From positions 1 to 33,700 of the forward strand of contig JAICWL010000033.1 in the NCBI GenBank assembly GCA_025934835.1: a DNA stretch of 33,700 nucleotides, in the 5' to 3' direction. Of the stretch, positions 23,022-29,993 are shown piece after piece. The translations under genes and the position numbers were made by a program. A model generated the notes under the pieces. That model searched no databases. It saw nothing but the letters and a program-made list of their open reading frames with translations, and was not told the origin of the DNA. How positions within the stretch are numbered: the first letter of the stretch is position 1; each line of letters begins with the position of its first letter. This stretch comes from Fimbriimonadaceae bacterium. GTDB taxonomy: Bacteria; Armatimonadota; Fimbriimonadia; Fimbriimonadales; Fimbriimonadaceae.

Positions 23022-24026
23022 GTGAAGAAAGGTATCGGGTTGGCGATCGCAATCTTGTTGCTTGGATTGCCTGCAATCCTGTTGGGACAGGAGTCGACGA
23101 TCAAGTCGCTGGTTCAGGGCGAAGGGGTGCAACGGGCCCTGAAGTTCGCCGACCTAACTTCTGATTACAAGGCAGCTAGAATATCGATGGCTGGTGGCCA
23201 AAGCGACGTCGCAGGATGGTTGGGTGCGATGACGTTCGGAATGGGACACGCGGGAACTTCGGATCAAGCTCGAGCGAAGCTGCTCGCTGTTCTCGGGCTG
23301 AGCTGGACCAAAGGGGAAACGGTCAAGGTAGGCGGCAACGAATTTCTCGTAACCTTCAAGCCCGAAGTCGGCGTGCTTAAGGATGCGAAGCAACGAGCCT
23401 TCGGATTGGGCCTCCGGCTGATGCTTCTTCGCTCGGACATGATCGCGTCGATTGCTCCCCAGCCCGAATTCTCTAAGGCGGATCTCCTTGAGACACTCGA
23501 CGCCACGGGGCTTCCTTACGACCAGGATATGACCGTGATCGACTTGGGCGATTCGGCCGGGATACTTCTGGATGCGCTGCTGGCGCCGCCTGTCCCATCG
23601 GTCGCTCCAGCCCCGGCCGCGCCTCTTGGCGCCTCCGACGATTTCGCCTCGCGCGAGGCAACCGGAATGATGATGTACCTGCAGGACTATGACGGGGTGT
23701 TTCCTTACGCGCAGTCGACGGCCACAGCCGAGCGCGTCATCCAGCCCTACGTCCGAAGTAGCCAGCAGTATAACGAGACCTCAAATTCCTCTGCTTCTCG
23801 GTTGCTGTTCAATATGTCGCTTGCCGGCGCGAAGCTTTCCTCGGTCAAGAATCCTGCCTCCACTCCGATGTTCTATGAGAGCTCGGCTAGACCGGATGGG
23901 ACTCGCAGGGTCGCGTTTTGCGATGGGCATTCGGATCTGGTCTCGCCGCCTGAATGGGCCAAGTTGGAGCCTCTGTTACATCAGAAGCTCCCGAAGGCTG
24001 CAAAACGGCCATTGCCGCCAGATTAG
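23022..24026 (+). CDS. Secreted protein with C-terminal DUF1559/H-X9-DG-like domain
   Basis: From GTG 23022 the 334-residue product starts VKKGIGLAIAILLLGLPAILLGQ, a clean signal peptide. Residues about 25-185 are a helical domain I do not recognise. After a Pro/Ala linker (about 188-205) comes ATGMMMYLQDYDGVFPYAQ and, near the end, RRVAFCDGHSDLVSPPEW. These two motifs are characteristic of the DUF1559/prepilin-type 'H-X9-DG' proteins of Planctomycetota and Armatimonadota, but here the type IV pilin N-terminal helix is missing and another domain takes its place. The longest frame begins at 22857 inside the divergent protease gene and is less likely. Its TAG stop overlaps the stop of the convergent gene (TTAG). 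Confidence 0.7.
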   Translation: MKKGIGLAIAILLLGLPAILLGQESTIKSLVQGEGVQRALKFADLTSDYKAARISMAGGQSDVAGWLGAMTFGMGHAGTSDQARAKLLAVLGLSWTKGETVKVGGNEFLVTFKPEVGVLKDAKQRAFGLGLRLMLLRSDMIASIAPQPEFSKADLLETLDATGLPYDQDMTVIDLGDSAGILLDALLAPPVPSVAPAPAAPLGASDDFASREATGMMMYLQDYDGVFPYAQSTATAERVIQPYVRSSQQYNETSNSSASRLLFNMSLAGAKLSSVKNPASTPMFYESSARPDGTRRVAFCDGHSDLVSPPEWAKLEPLLHQKLPKAAKRPLPPD

Positions 24027-24919
24027 CTTCCTTGCGCTTTGCGCAAACGGTCCCAAATCGCTGCCCAATCCTGGGAGGTCGGCGGCGCTTCGACGAGGAT
24101 CTCCGGCGGTTTGCATCGGTCGAGCAGGTGCAATGTGGCATAAAGCTCCGAAGCGTATGCAACTGGCTCGGATGGCAGCCGAATTTGAAGGGGGTTCTGC
24201 GGAACCTTCAGCGTTATGCCTGCGTCCCGAGCGCCGAGTGACTCGACGATGCGAAGCGGCGAGCGCGGCGAATAATGCCGAGGATACATCCCCGGGGAGC
24301 GCCTGTCCGAGGGCGCGGCAGCCTCTGTCGCAATAGCCGCCATTCCCGGCCGGAGAACCAGCGGACGATCGCCGGTGCAGTCCACGACTGTCGATTCGAT
24401 GCCGACGCGGCATCGACCCCCGTCCAAAACCATGTGCAGCCTATCTCCGACCGACGGCTCTATGTCCTCGGCGGAGGTGGGTGAGAGCCCCATGAAGCGG
24501 TTCGCGCTTGGCGCGGAAATCGGCCTTCCGGAGGCCGCGATCAAACGAAGGGCGACCGGATGGTCTGGCACCCTCACGGCGACCGTTTCCAGCCCAGCGG
24601 TTGTTTCCGGCGGAACTTGCGGACCCTTCGGCAGGACGAGCGTCATCGGGCCGGGCCAATACATTTCGGCAAGCGTCAAAGCGTAGGCGGGAAACCCGCT
24701 GACGAGACGGCGTGCATCCTCGATGCTCGCCACGTGCACGATGAGGGGATTCTCCGCAGGTCGGCCTTTCGCCTCGAAAGTGGCGAGAACGGCCTCAGGG
24801 TTGGTAGCGTCGGCCGCGACGCCGTAAACGGTTTCGGTCGGCATGCCGATTAGCCGCCCGGCCCGAATCGCTGCCGCAGCCTCTTTCAAGGCTTCATCGG
24901 TGGGTTGCTCTATTCTCAT
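24023..24919 (-). CDS. tsaC: Threonylcarbamoyl-AMP synthase (Sua5/YrdC family)
   Basis: The 298-residue protein has the YrdC core: RAGRLIGMPTETVYGVAADA, KGRPAENPLIVHV, WPGPMTLVLP, VAVRVPDHPVA and GRPISAPSANRFMGLSPT. The linker SPGMYPRHYSP joins a shortened Sua5 C-terminal domain. It makes threonylcarbamoyl-adenylate for the t6A37 modification of ANN-decoding tRNAs. Length falls between YrdC (about 190) and full Sua5 (about 340), so the C-terminal domain is reduced. The ATG overlaps the aroE stop by 4 nt. Last gene of the six-gene operon. Confidence 0.93.
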   Translation of the reverse strand: MRIEQPTDEALKEAAAAIRAGRLIGMPTETVYGVAADATNPEAVLATFEAKGRPAENPLIVHVASIEDARRLVSGFPAYALTLAEMYWPGPMTLVLPKGPQVPPETTAGLETVAVRVPDHPVALRLIAASGRPISAPSANRFMGLSPTSAEDIEPSVGDRLHMVLDGGRCRVGIESTVVDCTGDRPLVLRPGMAAIATEAAAPSDRRSPGMYPRHYSPRSPLRIVESLGARDAGITLKVPQNPLQIRLPSEPVAYASELYATLHLLDRCKPPEILVEAPPTSQDWAAIWDRLRKAQGS

Positions 24920-25719
24920 TCGATCGCTGCCGCCATGGCCTCACGTGGCGCTGACATGCCGAGCCACCACTCGAACGACAGCGCGCCTTGGGCGACCAAG
25001 AGAGTCCGGCCATCGACGGTGCGAAGCCCTCGTCGCTGGGCGCTTTGCAAGAATGCCGTCGGCTGAGCAGCGTACATAAGGTCGACCGCGGCGGCGTCCC
25101 GCAAGACTTGGTCCCACTCGAGCGGCAGGTCACCTCCGCCGGCCAGCGATACGGACGTACAGTTAACAACGAGGTCGGCGTCGCCCGGGGCGGGATGTTC
25201 CAATGCGACCGCTCCCGCTTCCTTGGCCAGTTCCACAGCCCGCTGATGCGTCCGGTTCCAAATGCGAACGTCGAATCCGCTTCCTGCCAGGGCCAGCACA
25301 ATGGCCCGTGCGGAGCCGCCCGCGCCCAGGATAAGCGCCGATTTCCTTGTCAACTTGAGCTCGGACAAAGTGTCGAGAAACCCCGGAGCATCCGTGTTGA
25401 TAGCCGTGCGGTCGCTGAGGTTTAACGTGTTCGCCGCTTGGGCCCGAATAGAAATGTCATCGGCCGACTGGGCCCACTCGAGAGCCTCACGCTTCAGAGG
25501 GACGGTGACGTTCACGCCCCGATAGCCTTTGCCTCCGAGGTGGTCCATCGCATCGGAGAACTCGACCGGAGGCACCCGCACCGCTACATATCGCAGAGCA
25601 AGCCCGAGGGCATCATATGCGGCGGTGTGCATACGAGGAGACAGCGAGTGTGAAACCGGGTCGCCAACGACGGCGAAGTCGGCTTTGGGAGCCTCGCGCC
25701 ATTCCCAGAATTCGGCCAT
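24916..25719 (-). CDS. aroE: Shikimate dehydrogenase
   Basis: The 267-residue protein has AroE landmarks in order: VGDPVSHSLSPRMH (shikimate site), GVNVTVPLK with the catalytic Lys, NTD, the NADP loop GAGGSARA, NRT, and near the end GALSFEWWLG. It reduces 3-dehydroshikimate to shikimate with NADPH. I start at ATG 25719, one nucleotide after the stop of the YqeG-GtrA gene; the longer frame begins at a TTG inside that gene. The pairing of a YqeG-type phosphatase with aroE also occurs in Firmicutes (yqeG-yqeH-aroE), so the neighbourhood seems old. Confidence 0.93.
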   Translation of the reverse strand: MAEFWEWREAPKADFAVVGDPVSHSLSPRMHTAAYDALGLALRYVAVRVPPVEFSDAMDHLGGKGYRGVNVTVPLKREALEWAQSADDISIRAQAANTLNLSDRTAINTDAPGFLDTLSELKLTRKSALILGAGGSARAIVLALAGSGFDVRIWNRTHQRAVELAKEAGAVALEHPAPGDADLVVNCTSVSLAGGGDLPLEWDQVLRDAAAVDLMYAAQPTAFLQSAQRRGLRTVDGRTLLVAQGALSFEWWLGMSAPREAMAAAIE

Positions 25720-25720
25720 G

Positions 25721-26809
25721 TCAATGCCTGAACGCGTAGAATCGTTGCCCAATAAAGTTCCAAACAGCGACGACGAAGGCCGCGACGAATTTGCCCAGCA
25801 GAAGCGCGTTCTTCATATGACGAAATCGGTTATAGATTCCGCTCGTTATGAGGTCGTTCATCACGAACCCGATGATCGAAACGGCGTAAAAGCGGCGTAG
25901 CTGGCCGAGTTGCTCTTCCTTGCCTCGCACTTCGAAAGTCCATGAGCGGTTCCAGACGAAGCTGTTGAACATCGCGACGAGCGCGGCGGCGCCGGTCAGA
26001 ATCGGTGTGGCGGCCGCGTCCGGAGTCTTCGCGTACTTGAAGATGCCGGGCGCCGCCCCGCGAAGCCAGTTGCCAAGCGTGTCGCTCAGAAGCCCGCCGT
26101 GCCAGGGCAAGACCTTCACGAAGAGGTAAGTTAGCCCCGCGTCGATGACGAACGATGTTGCCCCGACGACGCAGAATTTGACTATCTGGTGGATGATCGT
26201 CCGTTCGGCCAGCGGCTTGGCTCGCTCCAGGTCCGGCGCAGCCGGAGTTTCGTCCACGGGAGTAACCAGCGCTTGGTAGATTGGGCCGCGGAGCAGGTTC
26301 TCCATCATCCGGTTGATTCGGGTGCCGCCAAATTCGTGCGCGTCCATCTTGCGAACCCAGATCGCCTCGATGCCCGCGCGATTGGCGCCAAGCACGTCTG
26401 TGAGAAGCTGATCGCCGATCATGATCGCTTCCTGTGGCCCCCGGTCGAACAGGTCGAGCGCTTTCGCGAACATCTGTCGGCTCGGCTTGAACCTTCCTCG
26501 TACGGTAGAAACGCCCAGCGTGGCTGCAATGCGGGTCAGCCGCTCGACCCGCCTCGTGTTGCTTACGATGCAAATCTGGAACCCGAGGGCTTTGGCTTGC
26601 TCGAGCCAGCTTAGAATCTCGCCTGGGAAGTCTTCCTTTCTCCACTGCACCAGCGTGTTGTCGACGTCCAGCAGCAGCAGACGCTTTCCCCGGTCCCACA
26701 GCTTCTGAAGGTCCACTTCATGCAGTGAGTCCGCAGCGTGCGCGGGTACGAACGGGTGAAAGACGCTCGAAATCTGCGCCCGATTGAAGTCGCCCGAGCG
26801 CCAGCTCAC
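25721..26809 (-). CDS. Fusion of YqeG-type HAD phosphatase and GtrA membrane domain
   Basis: The 362-residue protein joins two families. Residues about 15-175 are a YqeG/Gep4-type HAD phosphatase: LLLLDVDNTLVQW (Asp48, Asp50), VSNTRR, RFKPSRQMF with the motif-III Lys, and MIGDQLLTDVLGANRAG. Residues about 205-362 are GtrA-like with four predicted spans (IVKFCVVGATSFVIDAGLTYLF; FVWNRSWTFE; FVAAFVVAVWNFIGQRFYAF). YqeG relatives include phosphatidylglycerophosphate phosphatases in mitochondria and plants, and GtrA proteins are linked to moving polyprenyl-linked sugars. A membrane phosphatase acting on lipid phosphates is a reasonable inference. It overlaps mltG by 4 nt and precedes aroE by 1 nt. 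Confidence 0.85.
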   Translation of the reverse strand: MSWRSGDFNRAQISSVFHPFVPAHAADSLHEVDLQKLWDRGKRLLLLDVDNTLVQWRKEDFPGEILSWLEQAKALGFQICIVSNTRRVERLTRIAATLGVSTVRGRFKPSRQMFAKALDLFDRGPQEAIMIGDQLLTDVLGANRAGIEAIWVRKMDAHEFGGTRINRMMENLLRGPIYQALVTPVDETPAAPDLERAKPLAERTIIHQIVKFCVVGATSFVIDAGLTYLFVKVLPWHGGLLSDTLGNWLRGAAPGIFKYAKTPDAAATPILTGAAALVAMFNSFVWNRSWTFEVRGKEEQLGQLRRFYAVSIIGFVMNDLITSGIYNRFRHMKNALLLGKFVAAFVVAVWNFIGQRFYAFRH

Positions 26810-27828
26810 TGCGGCGTCACCAAGCGTCCTTGAGCCTGAAGCCTCAGCAGGTGCTTGCGCTTCTCTATGTTCTTCAGGTGCCCCGCGATGTCATGACTAA
26901 AGACGGTCGTGCCATCGGGGAGCGCCACGTAATACAGGGCGTCCGTGGTAGCCGGATGCAGCGCCGCCTCGATGCTCTTCACGGTGGGCGAGCAGATTGG
27001 GGTCGGCGGCAGGCCAGTGTGAGTGTAAAGATTGTAAGGCGAGTCGACGGTCTTGTACTCGGAAGCTTTCAGGGGCCGCCACTTTCCCAGGCCGTAATTG
27101 ATCGCGGCGTCGATCTGCAACGGCATGTTCTTCTTGAGACGGTTGTAAATTACCGAGGCCACCTTTGGACGCTCGTCGTCGTACTTCACTTCCATCTCGA
27201 TGAGTGACGCGATAATGAGGATCCGATGCAAGTTGGGCGGGTTGCTCAGCCCGACCACAACCCTTCGTTCGAAATTCTTGAGCTGGCGCTCGATGACTTG
27301 ACGCGCCCCGAGCAGCGGAGGGAAGTCGTAAGTGTCAGGATACAGATACCCCTCGAGCGTATCCTTGGGAAGCGGAAAGATGACTTCGCTCTGATAAGCC
27401 TGGGGGTTTCTTACTTCCGCGAGGTAGTCCGATGCCTGGGTGACGAAGTGCCCCTGCAGAACGTTGGCCGTCCGTCTTGCCCAGTTTGTTTCCGGGATTC
27501 GGACCATCTGCTTGATCGGTTCGCGCAGCGCGCGAAGGATCTCCTGGGCGTCCATACCGGGCCGCACGAGGTAGGTGCCCGTCGTGATGGTGCTCTCTTT
27601 ACGTTGCAGCCACGCGTACATTCGCATCGCGTTTGGGTCTCGGACGACTCCTCGACGGTACAAGTCTCCGAGAATCGGCCCCAGCCGCATCGGCCCGATG
27701 TAGCGCACATACACCGACGGTCCGGGCGGAGTTGGTGCGATACCCTCGCGGAGCCAGTAGAAGAACCCCACAACGGCGCCGGCGACCACGCCCACGGTGA
27801 TGAGCAGGCTAATGCGGCGCTTCTTCAT
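26806..27828 (-). CDS. mltG: Endolytic murein transglycosylase
   Basis: The 340-residue protein has an N-terminal basic stretch and one membrane span (about 8-25), a LysM-like region, and the MltG (YceG-like) catalytic domain with LEGYLYPDTYDF (158-169), IIASLIEME (catalytic Glu211), VASVIYNRLKKNMPLQIDA and SPYNLYTHTGLPPTPICSP. MltG cleaves nascent glycan strands at the inner membrane and sets their length. It overlaps the ruvX end by 20 nt, the mltG-ruvX neighbourhood seen in many bacteria. A GAAAGG sequence precedes its ATG. Confidence 0.95.
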   Translation of the reverse strand: MKKRRISLLITVGVVAGAVVGFFYWLREGIAPTPPGPSVYVRYIGPMRLGPILGDLYRRGVVRDPNAMRMYAWLQRKESTITTGTYLVRPGMDAQEILRALREPIKQMVRIPETNWARRTANVLQGHFVTQASDYLAEVRNPQAYQSEVIFPLPKDTLEGYLYPDTYDFPPLLGARQVIERQLKNFERRVVVGLSNPPNLHRILIIASLIEMEVKYDDERPKVASVIYNRLKKNMPLQIDAAINYGLGKWRPLKASEYKTVDSPYNLYTHTGLPPTPICSPTVKSIEAALHPATTDALYYVALPDGTTVFSHDIAGHLKNIEKRKHLLRLQAQGRLVTPQ

Positions 27829-28225
27829 CCATGTACCTTTCTAATATGAGGCAGGCGGCTTCTGAGTCCCGGAGCTTTTTGCGACGGCTGGCCTTCAGCC
27901 CTTGGCCTTGCAGCGAGCGCTCTGCTTCTACGCTGGTCATGCTCTCGTCTATCAGGCGCACTTCGAGACCGAGCTCTGACAAATATCCTGCAAGCTGTCT
28001 GCAGATTCTGGCCATCCGGCCCTCATTGCCATCGCTTTCCAATGGCAGCCCAACTACTACCAGCGAGACATCTTCGCTTGCGGCGATAGTTCCGATGACG
28101 CCGGCGTCGCGCTTGAGCGCGCCGGAGGCGACGATTTGCGGCCGGGGAGTCGCCAGCTTTACGTCCGTCTCCGCCGTTGCCAGGCCGATCCTCCTGAATC
28201 CGAAATCGACGCCCAGAACTCTCAT
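27809..28225 (-). CDS. ruvX: Putative pre-16S rRNA nuclease (RuvX/YqgF)
   Basis: The 138-residue protein has the RNase H-like start VLGVDFGFRRIGLA with the catalytic Asp, then VVVGLPLESDGNEG, and an ending of AERSLQGQGL and a DSEAACLILERYMD stretch that holds the last acidic site. RuvX/YqgF proteins process pre-16S rRNA ends. The usual DERxT motif reads DESMT here, replacing the conserved Arg by Ser, which is worth noting though all acidic residues remain. The ATG overlaps the stop of the hisN-like gene (ATGA); the longer open frame extends wrongly into that gene. Confidence 0.92.
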   Translation of the reverse strand: MRVLGVDFGFRRIGLATAETDVKLATPRPQIVASGALKRDAGVIGTIAASEDVSLVVVGLPLESDGNEGRMARICRQLAGYLSELGLEVRLIDESMTSVEAERSLQGQGLKASRRKKLRDSEAACLILERYMDEEAPH

Positions 28226-28971
28226 CCGGCGAAAGCCCTCAGCAGCTCCTCGTGGACGAGCGCGTTCGAGCTGATCGCCTCGGAGCTCAATGTCTCGGAA
28301 CCTGAGAAATCGGTAAATCGCCCGCCTGCTTCGCGCACGATTAAGCTCACCGCGGAAATGTCCCAATGCTTTACCACCGGATCGACCATCGCGGCGATGC
28401 GTCCCGTCGCTACGAGCATGTGGCCGTACGCGTCGCCCCAAGTTCGTGTGGCCAGCGCGCGATCGGCAAGCGTTTGGAACCCGGCTCCCCGGTTCTCTCG
28501 AACCATCGACTTATGCGAACCGACTGCGAGCACGCTTCCCTCGACGAGTCGATCTTCGGAAACGCGGCATGGCCGGCCGTTGAACCAGGCGCCGCCGCCT
28601 AGCTCCGCCTGCAGCATCTCGTCCAAAGCGGGGAAGTAGCACACTGCGACCTCGGGCTTCCGATCGACTTCGTAGCTGAGAAGCGTGGCGTAGAGCGGCA
28701 CACCGCAGATAAATGACTTCGTCCCGTCGATCGGGTCGACGACCCAGCGATCGGGAACATCTTCGCCCCCTTCCTCCTCTCCGAGAATTGCTTCCCCTGG
28801 GAAGTGCTCGGCGATCATCCTGCGGATGATTCGCTCAGCCTGCCTGTCCGCTTCGGTGACCGGCGAGCTGTCCGCCTTCGCGCGGACTTCCGTGTTGGTT
28901 TGAAACAGACCGAGGGTGCTTCTGCCGGCCAGGTAAGCGGCCTCGAGCGCAAACGCCAGCCTCGGAGACAT
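28222..28971 (-). CDS. hisN: Inositol-monophosphatase family phosphatase, probably histidinol-phosphatase HisN type
   Basis: The 249-residue protein has the Li-sensitive phosphatase signatures GEEEG, VVDPIDGTKSFICGVPLYATLL and later WGDAYGHMLVATGRIAAMVDP followed by WDISA. The GTKSFI-GVP and WGDxYGxxLVATGR wording is typical of the HisN histidinol-phosphate phosphatase subgroup, so histidine synthesis is favoured over inositol, but a general IMPase remains possible. The start is ATG 28971, 7 nt after TAAACT; the open frame continues another 48 codons through the antisense of the tRNA gene and is spurious there. First gene of the leftward operon. Confidence 0.85.
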   Translation of the reverse strand: MSPRLAFALEAAYLAGRSTLGLFQTNTEVRAKADSSPVTEADRQAERIIRRMIAEHFPGEAILGEEEGGEDVPDRWVVDPIDGTKSFICGVPLYATLLSYEVDRKPEVAVCYFPALDEMLQAELGGGAWFNGRPCRVSEDRLVEGSVLAVGSHKSMVRENRGAGFQTLADRALATRTWGDAYGHMLVATGRIAAMVDPVVKHWDISAVSLIVREAGGRFTDFSGSETLSSEAISSNALVHEELLRAFAG

Positions 28972-28978
28972 AGGCCCC

Positions 28979-28984
28979 AGTTTA
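28979..28984 (-). promoter_or_regulatory. -10 element (TAAACT) for the six-gene operon
   Basis: On the minus strand TAAACT ends 7 nt before the ATG of the hisN-like gene, with no Shine-Dalgarno between them. It would drive a leaderless operon transcript, divergent from the tRNA promoter only 24 bp away. Confidence 0.5.
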
Positions 28985-29007
28985 CTCTTTGGCAGGTTGG
29001 CCGCCGG

Positions 29008-29013
29008 TATAAT
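29008..29013 (+). promoter_or_regulatory. Promoter -10 (TATAAT) of tRNA-Ala
   Basis: A perfect TATAAT ends 11 nt before the first base of the tRNA. No convincing -35 hexamer is seen at 16-18 nt spacing; TTTACT and TTTGGC occur upstream at poor spacing. Confidence 0.65.
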
Positions 29014-29024
29014 CGTCTGGCCGT

Positions 29025-29100
29025 GGGGGCATAGCTCAGTTGGGAGAGCATCTGCTTTGCAAGCAGAGGGTCGTCGGTTCGAGTCCGATTGCCTCCACCA
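29025..29100 (+). tRNA. tRNA-Ala (anticodon UGC)
   Basis: The 76-nt sequence folds as a full cloverleaf. The acceptor is GGGGGCA with TGCCTCC (one G-U pair), the D arm GCTC...GAGC, the anticodon arm TCTGC-TTTGCAA-GCAGA with anticodon TGC, a 5-nt variable loop, and the T arm GTCGG-TTCGAGT-CCGAT. A73 is followed by an encoded CCA. The UGC anticodon reads GCA/GCG codons. It stands alone, not in an rRNA operon, between the divergent operon start and the convergent protease gene. Confidence 0.97.
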
Positions 29101-29148
29101 ACCGGCATTCGCCAAAGGCGCGAGATTGGTGCGCGCTCGGCGTTCTGC

Positions 29149-29931
29149 TCAAGATTTCCTGTGCGCCCGTTTCTTTGCCGGCTTCTTTTGGGGCTTCTTC
29201 GCCGACACGTGGTGTACCGTCGCCTTGGACTTGGTCGTCGGGGCGACCGCTGCGGAAACGTGAGATGGCAGCCTCGGAAGGTCGGTCGGGCCGAGAAGGT
29301 CTTCGTATTTATCCCTCGCTTCCTCGGGCAAGGTGTCCAACCCTCGCATCAGCAAGAGCTGCAAATCGATCGCTTCGACGGCGAAATTCAGCTCCTGCGA
29401 ATTCTCGTAGGAGCCCTGAACCACTCCCATCACATACCCTTCGGAATTCAGCACAGGTGAGCCGCTGCTCCCCGGCGATATCGGAACCTGGATCTGGAGC
29501 GACGCGCCCGAATTCCGCTCCATCTCCGATGGCCTCACGCCGGAAAGAATTCCGGTTGCCAGGGTCAGATTGAGCCCGCGCGGCGAGCCGATCACGAAGA
29601 CCGGCTGCCCCACGCGAAGAGTGCTGCTGCGAAGGTCGATCAGCAGTGGCCTGACCTTGATTGGTTGGTCCGGGCGCAGCAGTGCCAAGTCGGCGCTCCG
29701 GGACCTCATGAGCACCGTCGCATGCATCGATGAGCCGTCGGAAAACCGCACTGTAGCCGTTCCGGACGAGTCGACCACGTGGCGACAGGTGGCGATGATT
29801 TGGCTGGCGACGACGAAGCCCGTTCCCTGAGAATAGGGCGTCTCCACGGTAACCACGCTAGGCGATGCTTTCGCGAAGACTTGCTCGGGCACGGAAGGCG
29901 ATTGCCATGCGGGGGCGGGCAACAGCACCAT
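29149..29931 (-). CDS. Trypsin-like (HtrA-type) serine protease with a lysine-rich tail
   Basis: The 260-residue protein has a trypsin-2 domain with an intact triad: His51 in TCRHVVD, Asp81 in SADLALL and Ser156 in PGSSGSPV, with GTGFVV and VIGSPRGL nearby. It has no PDZ domain. The last 35 residues are very basic (KKPQKKPAKKRAHRKS), like a histone-H1 tail, so nucleic-acid or polyanion binding is possible. No signal peptide is seen. Two starts compete: ATG 29931, 6 nt after TACAAT, and an upstream GTG at 29997 overlapping the rsgA stop. I prefer the first because the extra 22 residues look unstructured, but coupling with rsgA would favour the second. Confidence 0.8.
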   Translation of the reverse strand: MVLLPAPAWQSPSVPEQVFAKASPSVVTVETPYSQGTGFVVASQIIATCRHVVDSSGTATVRFSDGSSMHATVLMRSRSADLALLRPDQPIKVRPLLIDLRSSTLRVGQPVFVIGSPRGLNLTLATGILSGVRPSEMERNSGASLQIQVPISPGSSGSPVLNSEGYVMGVVQGSYENSQELNFAVEAIDLQLLLMRGLDTLPEEARDKYEDLLGPTDLPRLPSHVSAAVAPTTKSKATVHHVSAKKPQKKPAKKRAHRKS

Positions 29932-29937
29932 GCCTGA

Positions 29938-29943
29938 ATTGTA
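29938..29943 (-). promoter_or_regulatory. -10 element (TACAAT) six bases before the protease ATG
   Basis: On the minus strand TACAAT, then 6 nt, then ATG at 29931. This matches the spacing seen at purF, the phosphotransferase and the DUF1559-like gene. Confidence 0.5.
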
Positions 29944-29993
29944 CGAACGATTGAGCCGAGTCAGAGTAAGTTTTGTCGCTTCCGTGCTCAAAT

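Noticed and set aside
28972..29115. N-terminal extension of the hisN-like protein through the tRNA region
   Set aside because: The extra 48 codons are the antisense of tRNA-Ala, a known source of false N-termini; the family start is at 28971.
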